Origin: Baylisascaris procyonis
Lineage: Eukaryota > Nematoda > Chromadorea > Rhabditida > Ascarididae
Direction of reading: 5' to 3'
Assembly: GCA_037389465.1 (NCBI GenBank)
Contig: JAZARR010000167.1
Coordinates: forward strand, 1,054,001-1,118,000
DNA length: 64,000 nt
The notes beneath the pieces are model-generated. The model was given only the letters and a program-made list of their open reading frames with translations, did not search any database and had not been told where the DNA came from. How positions within the stretch are numbered: position 1 is the first letter of the stretch; every line of letters starts with the position of its first letter. The position numbers were made by a program, and so were the translations under genes. Of this stretch, positions 1 to 12,587 are shown in pieces.

Positions 1-1629
1 TGCCGGGTTTAATCAGAATTGTTTTTCCCCTTTATTGCATAGCAGTAATTGTTGAGGAGTAAACGATGGGTTGTTTTGTTGGATGTAAATGAATCAGATT
101 GCAGAGATGCCCATTATTGGCTATAAACTCTCCTTTTATTTATATATTTTTATTTTTTGGGATATTTTTTATTTTTTTGAGATACTTTTTATTTATTTTC
201 TTCGTTTTTTGAGGTCTTAATTCTGTACGAATAATGTCCTCACTGGTTCGGTTGTTTATTGAATGACTCGCATTTTCATCGGTTGTTTCACTGCCCATTT
301 ATTCACTGTTTTGTTCTTTAGCATATGCAATGAGAGGTGGAAGGGGGGGGAGGGGGTAGGAGTTTGGGCTGATTGGAGAGAAAATTCATTGGCTTATTTA
401 GAGAGAAAATTTCTTGGCCCTTAACGGATTTTCTTAGGGAATTATATCAGTTTATTAATCAAATGCCGGAATTATATTTGGTATAGTTTTCGTATTTGCT
501 TTAAAATCTAAAAATATTCCCTCTTCCCTCTCCGTACTTTACCATTTCACCCTCTCTCCTTCTCTTTCTCCCTCTCTTTCTTTCTCTCTCTCTGTCTCAT
601 TCATTGACACGTTATGGTTATATTTATATTCGTCTCATTTATTTGTTCACATTTAACGCAGATAAATAATTGCTTTGATTTTATTTTGTCAACATTTATC
701 GTGCATTCTGTGAAGATTTGCGAAAACATCACCTATCGAGCAGCCGAGCGAATTGTTTAATGAACGAGAGGAGGAGTCGAACTGCAATTAAAATCTCTAT
801 CCCAGTAAAGTCCTTGCAAATACCTCCCCTCCTCCCCCTCTTCCTTCCTTCGCTTGCAAATTTTAAGAAAAACCGCTTTTAGTGAACTTCTTATCCCTTC
901 AACTAAACTGCTTCTCCTTCCCTCCAATGAATTTTTATTCCCTCTTCAACTAAAATCTGAAAAATATTTCTTGTGAAATCTTCGTTCATCTTGCTAGAAT
1001 TTTGGGCAAAACATTAGACTCATCCTACTATCACCCAGGAAACTTTAACCCCTTGGGGTTCACGTAGTAAATATACATTACTCGCTTTCGTTATTTTGAA
1101 GGCAGCATGTGGGAGGTTGCTGTGAGAATGGTTTTGTATTCGCACTAGTAATGTACCGACTGTATTATACCGTAATCATAATCCATTTCGCAATACGATC
1201 GATCACGCATACAATTTCAGTAAATCTTGAAATAGGTGTTTGATAGTAAATAATGAGTTGTTATAATTTTTGTTGACATTGGCTATATGAAGATGTACTT
1301 TATAGATAATTGTATGAATTGTTATTAATGTTGAAGGAATTTTCTCAGATTTTACTTTTATATTTTCCCAACTTATTTCAGCATTTCATATTCTAAGATA
1401 TGCCGTTGTGTTTTTTTTTACTTATTTTTCCGGCTATTTGGAAGCTTTTTTTTCAATAGAACTAGTTATTGTTAAGTGATCCAATTTCAAATGATTTTGT
1501 AGAAATATGAAATATTTAAAAAGAAAAATATTCTTATTATCTACTTAAATCAGTTAAATCAGTTAAATTTGAATAGAGCATAGGTATTAGTCATAGGTGC
1601 ATATTGTAATGAATCTATTCTTATTATAG
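1..1629. other. Non-coding, probably intron of the large + gene
   Basis: No splice-bounded open frame was found here. The segment is AT-rich with T-rich runs, CT-rich low complexity around 530-600, and a short G-rich run near 342-358. It ends in a splice acceptor at 1628-1629 that opens the first recognised exon, so it is most likely intron sequence of that gene rather than intergenic DNA. I see no promoter or RNA gene in it. Confidence 0.4.
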
Positions 1630-4600
1630 GTTGTGGATGTTCCATCTGCTGTACTTGCTGAACTTGTACGACGTTCTATGAGTATAGAACGACCACGATT
1701 ACCGTCACCAACGAATGAGCGTGATCCCAGAGGTAGTGCTCCTGATTTGAGGATACATGTCGACGAATCAGCATCACCAACAATCCCAGCTACGACTATC
1801 CATGCCGTTGGTATTGTAGTGGCTCATTCGACTCCTACAAGCAATACACCTGACTTGAGGAGGCGTCTCTCGGATACGAGTGTTGAAGAGGTTTGTTGAT
1901 TGCCGTTGTTTTTTTGTTGTTTTTTTTTTCTATAGTTGCGATACTTTTCAGTTGATATCGTTGTTGAAGTCTAATGAGCCAAGGCCACCTCTTTGATGGC
2001 TAGTTCTGTTTGAGTCTAGGGCGGCTCTTTGTTGGCCAGGAGATTTTTTTCACGCTTGCCCAGTGCGTTTGCGTGCGAAGAGTACATTCTGGATTGTGAG
2101 AGGTCTTTAACTTTTTATGCTGAAAGATAGCACGATGTTTGGATAGTATGTACCGCAAGCCGAAGATTTTTTCTTTTTGGTCTTCAATAAGAATTTCTTT
2201 TAAAATAGTGATCTTTGATTGCTGATAACGTGAAAGGGTTGGTTGATCTTGCTGTTGAAGGGATTGATTCATTATTGCCCATATATTTTGTATTTTACAT
2301 CTAGAGCGCCTATGATTCCATACTTTCTTAAAAGTTAAGTAAAGTTAAAAAGAAAACAAATTGCAGCACAACAATTTTAAAAAGTGGGGGGAGATTTCGA
2401 ATGAAAGAGTCATTCATATAAGAAAATAACAAAAGTGATGTGGAAAAATCAACATAAGAAAAGATTGGTTACCTTTAATTATCAGCCGACTTTTCTGCCC
2501 AGGTGACTTACTTTCCGCCAGGTAAGTCAGGTATGCATCGTAAGGAACATCAGGTAGGTGTGCATTTGTCTACTAAATGCAGAAGATTACAAGCTATTTT
2601 ATCCTTTCGTTCACGTTATCTAATCAACCGTTTCATGGTTATTAAATTCAGAATGCTAGTCTACATGTATGGACACCACGAGATGGGATTCGTAAGTCGG
2701 GTCGTCGAAGTTCAAGCTCATCGGCGAATGGTACGCTGAGCAAAACTGCGTCAACTGATTCGTTGGCTGGTTATGAAGGTCCTAAAATGGGTGAACCTGG
2801 AAAGCCAGGTACAAGGGATCTCGACTTCTCCATCCGCAGGTTGAACATCAGGAGGCAGGTGCGAGTTTTAAATGAGAGTTGAATTTGATGATCTCTATCT
2901 TCCTGTAGTTAACTTACGGTAAACTTCCTTTTTTTGGCTTTTTAATGAAGTTTTCATATAATTTTCTGAGTGCTTCGAGAAAATTTGAAAATACAATATA
3001 ATTGGAATTGCAGATTGCAGACTGCACTGTTTTTTGTTCAATTGGAAATATAAGTACAGGATCTCGAGACTTAAATAAAATGTAGTATAATAGGATTTAA
3101 TAGAACTTAAAGTAGCGTAGTACTGGAATTGACGGTGCGCACCAAGGTATCTGGATGAATCTCTGTTAATCTCTGTTGTGAATATGATGTGAATATGAAC
3201 TAAAAAGTGAATTAAATTAATAATTAGTTGATTTAAATTAATAGGGCTTAAATATTCTGTAAATTAGTTTTCTGCTGTTTATCTTTTTTTCTCAGCATCC
3301 TTTTGAAAGCATCAATAGACGCTTCAAGAGCTTCAAGCATCGAGTCGTTATATTGTGCGATATTTATTTCTAATATTTGTTATTATTATTTAAGCCAATT
3401 TAGGATCTAATTTTATGTCGATGAAGCTCAACCTTTACGAATAAAGGTCTCTCTTAGCATCTTTCGAGCATAAAACTCCACACTTCGCATTAATTATTTA
3501 ATCATGTGGAAAGTTTGATACTCGACAGGTGCTATGAGAGAACGTTGTTCACTGCAGTGATGAATTATGTGCGGTAAGGGAGCAAGAAAAGGAAAAAAAT
3601 ACGGAAACTGTTTTTTATCGGCTTCTCAAAGCGATCTGATGCATACACATGGATCGGCCAACTTGCTAATTCACATGTCTTTTTCGATCTCTAATATGTT
3701 GCTTTGAAGTCGATAACTTTAAGGACTCGCTACTTTCCTACTTCTATGAACCGCGTTGCTTTTTTGGTTTGGTTAAACATGATTTAAAATCCATTTTCTG
3801 AGTAGAAATCTTAGAAATTCTTTTGTCAGATTTTTTTGCGTCAAGGTATTCTTGGATATAGAATTACTCTAGCAGTTTTAATTATAAAGCAGATCGCTAT
3901 ATTCGAATTTTCTCAATATTTTCGAATATTATTAAAGCTTACCTGTAAACACTTCATATACGCTTATCTTCCTTTTTTTACATTTTTTGATGCATTAAAT
4001 TTAGGTCGAAAGGGAGTATGCACGCTTCAGGCGTGAACGAGGCCTTTCGCCGCTTTGTATTCCATTCTTTCCGCCACCTATTCCTTTTAAGGTTTGTTGC
4101 TTTGAACTTATTGCTTTGCTGTTTTCCATTTTATCAATCGAACTTTTCTTTTCTATCTATATTTGCCCGTACATAGTCTATGGCAAAAAGCATTGATTAA
4201 ATGAAGCATCGATTAAGTACTGCATAGGATATCACAGCTGATGTGAAACAAAAAGAATGAAGAGAGAGGGAAGGATAAAATTTACATCACCCCTTTCATC
4301 TGAACTTATAATGGGTTTATACTATTATTGAAACATTATGGTTTAAAGGAGAGAGGTTGCTCATATTTGTTCGGTTTGTTTAACTTCCGGTTTAATCCTT
4401 AATCCCTTGGTCATTTTTTGTTTTTTTTTTAAATCTCCGTCAAACTCTCATCTTTTTCTTTGCTTAGGAATCGTTTTGGCATATATCAGTAGCCCAACAA
4501 GGAAATAAAGGATATTAGAAATGACATTATCGTGTTTCAGGTTTAAAATCTTGATTGCTAAAGTTGTATGGAAAGTTTATTTTAATCTTAAAATTAGTGA

Positions 4601-6094
4601 CCTGTGATTTAACTAGATTTTTTTGAAATTTTTATTCCGCAAATCTCAAAGAAACTTTTTCGTTTTCAAATTTCCGAGATATTCAAACCTAAATTTTCCA
4701 TTGGTTTATCGAAAATTTCAGGATTTTCATTCGTGTGTGCAGTTAATGGCCATCACATTGAGCAAAATTGTTCGACAAGATTTTCTTCTTATTCTTGTTT
4801 AAAACCTGACATTTTATATACCAAGTTGCTATGACACTCTTTTGGCTGTCATTTGCTTCGGCATTTATAACCGTCGCCCATTTCATTTACGGATAGTTTA
4901 TCGACGATCTGTATCAGAGAATATCGGCTTTTTTTGCTTATGGAGATTTCTTCGTCAGCTTATCTCCGCCCCCTCTTCCCACCCTTCTCCCCCGCTTAGA
5001 CTAAAATTAAAATTGATGCAATTTCATGTTGACTGAAATCGAAAATATTTCAGAAGCGAACTTCATCGATGTTACGAAGCTCGTCGTTGCAACATGCTAG
5101 CGATTTTCTACAACGTCTTCTAAGCGGTGATCATTCACGACTTTTACAACCTTGGAAAGCGGTCGCCAATGTGGGTCTTCTAGCAGCTATTCGTGATGGT
5201 ACCTCACAGGGTGTTCTGATGCGTTCGGCAATTCTTCATAATCCACCTGTCACTCCACCCTCTACACCACTTATACATAGGCGGTACACTACTGGTAAGC
5301 AATATTGAGTTATTTATATTTCGTTTTTGAATTCTCTTTTTCAAATATTTTAGTTCACATTTATCTCAGTGATAGTGAGCCCACCATTCCGGACAATAGG
5401 ACAGCCGGTTGTCACTGATCAAACAATGGGGGAATTGTAAAGATCACTGATGCAGTTGCTTAAGCATAAACGATGCTCGGCGAATTTACAATGGATGTTT
5501 CTTTTGATCACCTAAAATGTGGCTATGTCGCAATTTGAACGGTATGGAATACACACATTTATAGTAATCTTTTTTGGTGAGGAGAGAAGGGGAGTAGAGG
5601 TTTGCTGCCTCACAAATTATATTGGGCCCTTGAATATTCATTGAATCGAGCTTAGGTTCATTGCCTATTTTCGCTGCTTCCTTTATTCAAAGATTTGTTG
5701 AATAGTGTAGAAGAGAGGGTTGTTCGTATACTGAAGTATTTGTGGTTTACATAAATCCGGAACTTAATCGGTAATGAACGAACCAAGGGAAATTGTTGTG
5801 TTAGGTGGGTTGAGTATGCACAGTCAAATTGATACAAGGATAGTTGTTCTTTATATGAGGATAGGTGATCTTAATATGCTTAAAAAATGGAATACAATTA
5901 ATTTCGAGTAGCAAACATTTCAGTCCACTCACCGTCGACCTCTCATCAGACAAGCAGTGGTATCGTAGATGCACTTGGATTATGTGTACCATCTGAATCA
6001 TCACTTCAAACGCCTTTAAACCCATTTCTGAATCATAAGAAGAGAAACACCTCACCAACGTCGACAGTGCTCACGTTGGATGAATCTAAGAGTG
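1630..6094 (+). CDS. Large multi-exon gene, Ser/Thr/Pro-rich region (5' partial)
   Basis: Six exons join in phase: 1630-1890, 2503-2553, 2652-2858, 4005-4091 (all phase 0), 5054-5294 (ends phase 1) and 5924-6094 (2-base lead, ends phase 1). Acceptors are TATAG or TTCAG types and donors include GTAGGT, GTGCGA and GTAAGC. The predicted stretch (about 270 residues) is rich in Ser, Thr, Pro and Arg, with phosphosite-like patches (RRSSSSS, RTSSMLRSSS, PPVTPPSTP), a basic segment (VEREYARFRRERG) and a short hydrophobic helical piece (QPWKAVANVGLLAAIRDG). It looks like a cytoplasmic linker of a large scaffold or channel-associated protein. A weak impression of UNC-80/UNC-79-like large accessory proteins could not be backed by a motif, so no family is assigned. 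Without the last donor the frame would stop at 6121-6123; the donor GTATCT at 6095 lets it run on to the exons further right. Confidence 0.65.
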
Positions 6095-7989
6095 GTATCT
6101 TCATGAGAAGTGCTTTTTCCTGATGTTAACCGTTATATCTATATGCAATTCATGTACCTTGTGCCCAGAAATTATGGTCGCGGATATCCGATGATCTTGG
6201 AAAACAAATATCTCTAATTTTGATCAAGTTTTTTTTTTTTTGAAATATTTCATTATTCGTATCAGCTTGTTTTATTGAGGCGTTACGGTTAATGGGGATT
6301 GGCTTTTGGGAAGGAAGTTTCTATATGCAAATTTGGTGTGTAGACAAACAAGTCATTCTTGTTGAATTCAAGTTGTGGAGTTTAGAAACTACCGTTCCGA
6401 AATAGGAATTGCCTTCCCAAAATAGACCTACAACTGTAAGTAAAGAATTGCATTTAATTGGTAATAGTAGGGCCTCATTGTTCGTATGCTACCCGCTTGA
6501 GTGGTCTTTTTTTTGATTGCTGTTATTGTCGTCGTTTCGGTTGCGAACGGCTCCAATTTCTTCAAATGAAACGAATAATTAAGAGCGTTTATCGTTGATC
6601 CGATGTCCATTGTGCCTGGCTCATCCGCAACGTTTCCTTGCATTACAATGGTGAGTGGGCCTACCGTAACGTTCTAGGTATTACGGGATACTGTATGAAT
6701 AGCGCCTACAATAGGATGGTACTTGCTAAGAGTATTTCGCTTGTGATAGATGACATGATGTAAATATTTTTGATACAATATCCCCTTGAGAAATGCTAGC
6801 AATACGAGCATATTGATTAATTTTGTTCGTCCGTAACCGTAACTTTTATCAATATTATTAATTGTTTTGTAAATAATCTACTTATTGAAGCGGTCAAATT
6901 GATGTCAGTTTATTGTCAATTATTTATATCATTGCATTTTACTAAATTTATTAGCTGAACTTGATATATTTATTGATACTTGCTGACTTATTGAAAATGA
7001 ATTTCAATTATGTCCAGTTTATAAAAATTTTGGCGAAGTTTGACATATTTTATCCTATATCTGAAGAAGTCGAGATAAGCTTAACATAATACAGGAAGTT
7101 GTTGCTTTTGTTTGAGGTTGTTTATTCCTCATTTTATCTCGCGGGATAAGGTTTTTAGACAAAATAAACGGTATTTTGAATTCATATGATAGATAAAAGT
7201 TTGCATTTGTTCATTCAACGGGACTATCGTTTCCTCAAAAAAGTTTATAGCACAATTTCCTTAAGAACTAAATGCACAACTCAACGGGACTATAAAATTC
7301 CTCATAATTAATTGAAGTTCTTCCGATCATGTTTCATAAACGATGAGTAGTCTGATTTGCGTTAGGTATATGAATGAAATTTTCGAAGAGTTTGACTCCG
7401 GAGTCGTTGATTATTTTACTAGAGTTCTTTTATGGTCTTATAAATGTCGAATTGTTTAGTTATTCACGTTTCCTATATATTGGTGATAATGGAAAATTGA
7501 AATCTTTTAAAATATTCTTAAAGGCACCATCGCTATGATATGATTTAGCTGTATGGAAATGTTGCAGAAATTTATGTTACAATTACATTGCGTTTCCACT
7601 CTATTGGTTTACCCGCTTCATATTGTGTGACGTGCTAGTGTGGAGTTGTGGGGTTGTTGTTTGCGGAGTACAGTGCCTGATTCACCTTGAAACGAATACA
7701 TGATTACTGTAGTTGGCCTATTTCCCAATTGCACACGTTCTTCGAGTTCTTGGAAATACCCGACAAATTTTTTTCTCTACCTGTTGCAAGCAGTTACTGA
7801 TTCGTAAAGTTGGTATTTCATGATGTTATAGTTATCGATTATTGAACACTGTGCATCGTAAATGGTACAGTATTAACTAAATAAAGCCCCTATTGAATAA
7901 TGAGTGAAAAATAAGTAAAATGATTTAACACAAGTGTATTTCGCTTCGTTATTTTATTGTTACAACCAAGAGGTTTTTTCTCTCTACAG
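6095..7989 (+). other. Intron of the large + gene (or intergenic)
   Basis: No convincing exon was found. It lies between the donor at 6095 and the acceptor at 7988-7989, which has a fine pyrimidine tract (tttttctctctacag). It contains the spaced direct repeats described separately near 7217 and 7281. Confidence 0.4.
7217..7311. repeat. Two spaced imperfect direct repeats
   Basis: The string caacgggactat occurs at about 7217 and again at about 7281, each followed within roughly 10-15 bases by ttcctca. The two copies are some 64 bp apart inside a probable intron. This could be a small duplication; no function is implied. Confidence 0.5.
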
Positions 7990-10900
7990 CGAAAATTTCA
8001 CGCACTGTCAACTATTTAAATCTCTTATTGGTATTGTTGAGTTATCATCCTTGGAGTTATGCGGCTTGTAGTTTGTAGTTCTGATCTTGTAACCATTTTC
8101 AGCCTGAATGGTTTGTGAGGGGGGGGGGGGAGAAGAGGGAACGGGAGAGAAGGGTATGGAGATGGGTGATAGAAAGTCGATGCCGAAAGCATTTTTGCGA
8201 CATTAATGGAAATGTGGAAGTGTTAGCTAGGTGTTTCTGTTTGTTATTAAATTTGTAAGTGGTACTTCCCAAAGTATTTTAAAAGATATATTTACGTGGT
8301 TATATTTATTTCTCATATTCTCATAGTGTACGTTGACGAGAAAGTGTAAAAAATAATTCAGTGACAAAAAAAGCAATTAGGAAGATTATCAAAGGAGCGC
8401 ACACAATATGCGCTTATGTATTCGTCCAAATCGACCGACCGGTTTCATCAAGCACTAACAAATAGTGAAATACGCATTACGCTGCTACCGTATCTCTTAT
8501 ATGATCCGATCGGTTATTTCAAACCTGTGATGATATTCATCTTTCTGATACAAGATTAACAGAAATGAAGGCGTTGTCACCGTAAAATGTTTGTATGTTA
8601 TGAAGAAAACTTCTATGCATCATTTAAAATTTGATAGAAAGCTGGATCGTTTTTAGATCCCTATACAGTGCGCTCACACACTAATTTCTTTATTTCTGGA
8701 GTCACTGATATCGGACACGAAATTACCCGGCATAGAGACAGACACAAACACAGAGACAGACGTGGGGAAGAACCGCACAGACACAGACACATCCGTAATG
8801 CGCTTTGCAGATATATGTTTGCAAAAGGGTAGAGCGATGCAGTGTGTGGAACTTTTTTAATGAACAAAAATAGAAGCAAGAATGTAAAGAAAAACGAATA
8901 CGAGTTGGATATGAGGGTAGGCGGTTGAGTGGAGCTGAATGAAACATTCAGTTAACTGCGAGATTTATATTGACGAGGGAAGCTGTACTGTAAGTAGGTG
9001 ATCATTGTTTCGATGGTTTGGTACCCTTTTGGAAACGTGTGTGGAGAAGGGGAAGGGCGAGGGGAGGATGAGGGGGGGGGGGGCGAGGAGGGGGATGGGG
9101 GAGGGGGAGGGGAGGTTTCGCTCAGTGTCGGCAGTTTCCGATAGTGCGCTCATAGTTGAAGTATCCGTTATGCGTTGAATCGAATATATTAAATTCATTG
9201 AAAACAATACGAATGAATGGCCAAACATCACATAGAACTCAACAACGAAGTAAAGGAAAATCAAAGACGAAAGTGATACGAGCAAGATAAAACCAGAAAA
9301 AAAAAGATTGATTTAGTGTCATTTATGAAAGTTATTGTGAGGTACTTTAATCTGATCTTTCCTATATTGATATTTGATTTCTTATTTATATAATATTTTT
9401 TCTTCGTGTTTTTTTTTTTTGCACTTCACTTTTTGCATTTTTGCACGTTTTTTGTACTTCTTTGCATTAAGTTCTTAAGACTGCTTGGAAAGTATTCTTA
9501 GGTATTTTTTCTATTCCACCCCATCCATATATCGTTAGTAAACGTTAACATATATTTGCAAATTGGGCTTCGAATGCATAACGGATAAGTTTCGAGGATT
9601 CTATTCTTGAATACTTATTGGGGATCGAGGTTATACGAAATCTTACAATTCGACGTCTACCATTCTACCGGTATGAATTCGATGCGACGTATAAAATAAC
9701 CAAATTTCTTCATCTTACCCATTAATCGTTGTACTGGCATTGCAGTATTATAAGATAGCGGCATATAAAAAATATTGAATAATGGAAAATTCGAGTCGTT
9801 TTATTCAAGGCGCTAAGTTCATATTGCAGAAGTCGAGTTGCGTGATCGATCAGATGTGTCATAAACCAATAGATTAGCAGATATATTTGACTATTTTAGA
9901 ATGCATGACAATCCCTCACAAAATGAAACTGTTAATGTTGGGGGCAATTCACAATAATTCCTCTATGATCTCGCACGGTTGTTTACTTGTGCGGTTAATG
10001 TTTCGTTAAGTATTTATGATTACCTGGTTTACTTTATTATTACTTGGAAATTGCGTGTGCTGATCGTTGAAAATGAAGTTTTCACCTTTTCCTTGGGATA
10101 TTCCATTCAAATGATCATATCAAAGGCAACCTTTATTGTTAGTCGAGTGACCGTCGACACCTCGCCGTCAGACATTTTAAATTCTTGTACCCCACTCGGG
10201 AATATTCATCCATGTTTTAGGCCTTATTAAAATTTTGGATTTGAGGGAGAGGAGGTGGGGACTCTGTGGCGTCAAATTGGGTATCTTATGACTCGTTCAA
10301 AATCCCAGCAGCAAAAAATTTCCCTGATCGAGGTTTAAAAAAATAATATTCAACCGCGAGAGGTCGACGCTGGCTTAGCTGCTAAACAACAAGCATAACT
10401 CGTTTTAGAACAATACGTTTCCTTCTCATTAGATATTCTACGTGGTGACTGGTTGAGGCAGATTTGTAAAATGCTCAGCCTAAGCAGGTTTGTTGAAATG
10501 CTTAGCAAAAGTGGGTCTGTTGAGCAAAGTCTCATAAAAACATCTATCGAAAAAGCGAAGAGTGTAGCGTTGATGTGTCATCGTTAGGCTGTTCGTCATG
10601 TTTCTTCTATACGATAGTGTAATACCTTCTCTACTGGTGCAATTCATCTCAGTATTACGGTTGATGCTCACCTAATTCTTCTCGTTGGGTGCTGCTTATT
10701 TCTTTCTATATTTCTTTTGAATTTTAAATTCCTAGTGATTTTGTTAGTGAAGCTTTATTACGAGTTTGTCATTTGTTGCCCACCTCTTCATGCTTTCTTC
10801 TCTTTCCTACATCCATTAGATTGGAAATATTTAAATGAAAATGTTCATTGGATGAGCATAGGTGATGAGGGCTTTGATATGCAATATGCCAATATTGCAC

Positions 10901-12587
10901 AGGTTACCTAATTTACTTTATTTATTTATTTACTTTAATCGATAAAAAATTTTCATTGCGATTAAATATCCCTTAATGTCACTTCCGCTTCCGCTCAGAC
11001 GGAGTTGCGAGGTCGCATGAAGATGCAATCAAACATAGCGCATGCTACCTTGCACGATGAAAAAAGTGTGCCGAGGAAAACAGCACAGCATGTTTTTTTC
11101 GATATTAGTGCAAGAGATGTTAATGTATTTATTTTTTTGAGTGCTGTATTTAAAAGGTTTTTTCTTTTTTTTTTTTTTTTTGCAGAATCCATCGATAGAT
11201 TTGTTCTAAACATTTCTCTAAATATTTGCGTCTATTTTTTTCATAACAACATCTAATATCTTATGGAATCATTCAAAATTCCCTCCTCTATTCATGCTCC
11301 ATTTGACTAAAAAAGTAGTGTAAGTTACATCAGAGGGTTCAAGGAATGAAAACCATATTTTATACTGTGGGTGGAACGAAGGTTGTGAATGTTTCGTACG
11401 CTTATATATACATCTACTTCTATATTCAGCTTTTGAGTGATTGAATGATTAGAGGTTTATTCGAGCTTGACAGGAAAATATTTAGTTTTTCAATAAAAAT
11501 ACTTTTTTTTGACAGCGATCTGGTTCTAGGCGGTTGAGGTAACACCAAGTGATCTTCTCTATTGTGGAAGTTTTTTCAACCGTGCGAAGTAGATCATACA
11601 CCTGCAATTTGGAGAGTAATGAGCAAATTTTAGGATTTTCGAAAAGTGACCTGCAAATTGGTGACCATCAAGTACTAAGAAGAGTTTGTACAGTTGTGAT
11701 ATTAACACAAAAAGGTTTTAAAGTTTAGAAATTATGGAAAAGTTTATTTGAAAAGGCTCAAGCTTTCAACTTCAAAAGTTTTAAGCTGGGCCTCCAGAAG
11801 TGAGACCACCAAAAGAAGGAAATCGACTTTCCGCATTACTCAAAGTCACACTTTGCGAGTATTTAATTAATGGAAATTGGCCGGTTCATAGAGTCTAAAA
11901 TTCTAAAATTCAGTGACCCTGCAAATGATTTTTTCAGTGATTTGCAAACATCCATCTTTAGTGACCTGCTAATGTTAACTTTAAATAACAACAGGTATGC
12001 ACATATTTAATACAGGTAGTTTTTTACGCAGATTTAACATGCGCTGAATGTTCGTCAATGTTCAGTGAGATATCGTGATCGCATGCTTTACTTACCGTAT
12101 TACTGGAATAAAACTCCCACAATAATAAGTTTTCTGAAATTTGAAGGGGAAGGTTAATAGGAACAAAATTCTATTGACGTGGAATTTCTTTCATCTGTAA
12201 CGGTTGAGTAAATACGACAACAGTAAGTGCATTCATCATATATACAAGAACAAATAACGGCGCCTAAGTATGTGCCGGAAAGAGGAGGTGGAAGTGAAGA
12301 AGAGGAGGGGAGGGGATATTGGTAGGATTATATCCTTCTCATAAAATTTGGGAGATGGATGTTCTAAGATGAAGATTATTGACGAGGAAGTTTTATTCTA
12401 GGTTTCATAATGTGATAAGAATTTCGTGGTATTTGTGCAGGCAGTTAATCTAGAATGTTCTAGTATACTTCACCTTCGATTGCTACCTTGCAGTATCAAT
12501 CAGTATAGAACTAACGTAATGTCCGTTGATGTGCTGCGCTTTTTTTCGTTCACTAGACAGGAGGCAGACGGCTGTCGATTTCTTTAG
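7990..12587 (+). CDS. Probable continuation of the large + gene (3' end unresolved)
   Basis: Four further exons fit the phase left by the donor at 6095: 7990-8067 (2-base lead, ends phase 1), 10820-10902 (2-base lead, phase 0), 10999-11124 (phase 0, donor GTATTT) and 12441-12515 (phase 0, donor GTAATG). If the last donor is ignored, the frame stops at 12585-12587. The peptide is helical and hydrophobic in the first exon (YLNLLLVLLSYHPWSY), then mixed and polar (WMSIGDEGFDMQYANIAQ), resembling HEAT-type helical solenoid sequence. The long introns (2.7 kb before 10820) and lack of a recognised family mean these exons could instead form a separate gene. Support is phase agreement plus good acceptors (ctctctacag, ccgctcag, tttgtgcag). 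Confidence 0.45.
9041..9115 (+). repeat. G-rich tract with quadruplex-type spacing
   Basis: The tract consists of many runs of 4-13 G separated by single or few A/C/T bases, for example aggggggggg followed by gcgaggaggggg. At least six G4 runs lie within 75 bp, so it satisfies the usual G-quadruplex pattern on the + strand. It sits inside a probable intron of the large + gene, in the transcribed (non-template) strand. Confidence 0.7.
10471..10523. repeat. Two-unit 27-bp minisatellite
   Basis: Unit 1 begins atgctcagcctaagcagg at 10471 and unit 2 begins atgcttagcaaaagtggg at 10498; both end in tgttga. The units differ at about six positions. A more diverged related stretch (ggttgaggcagatttg) precedes them at about 10451. 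Confidence 0.6.

Larger units (their letters stand above)
8068..10819 (+). other. Long intron with low-complexity tracts
   Basis: Between the exon ends 8067 and 10820. It contains a 12-base G run (8119-8130), a (GACACA)-like purine/CA-rich patch near 8730-8790, a strong G-rich tract (9041-9115) and a 27-bp minisatellite (10471-10523). Open frames here are short and not bounded by splice sites. No RNA gene was recognised. Confidence 0.4.

Noticed and set aside
8661..8947. Overlapping minus-strand frames rich in Cys and Leu
   Set aside because: They come from a CA/GA-rich low-complexity patch and lie in a probable intron of a plus-strand gene.
11516..11538. 23-bp microexon (RSGSRRL) with strong acceptor and GTAACA donor in the large + gene
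   Set aside because: Its outgoing phase does not fit the next exon found (12441), so it was left out of the model.
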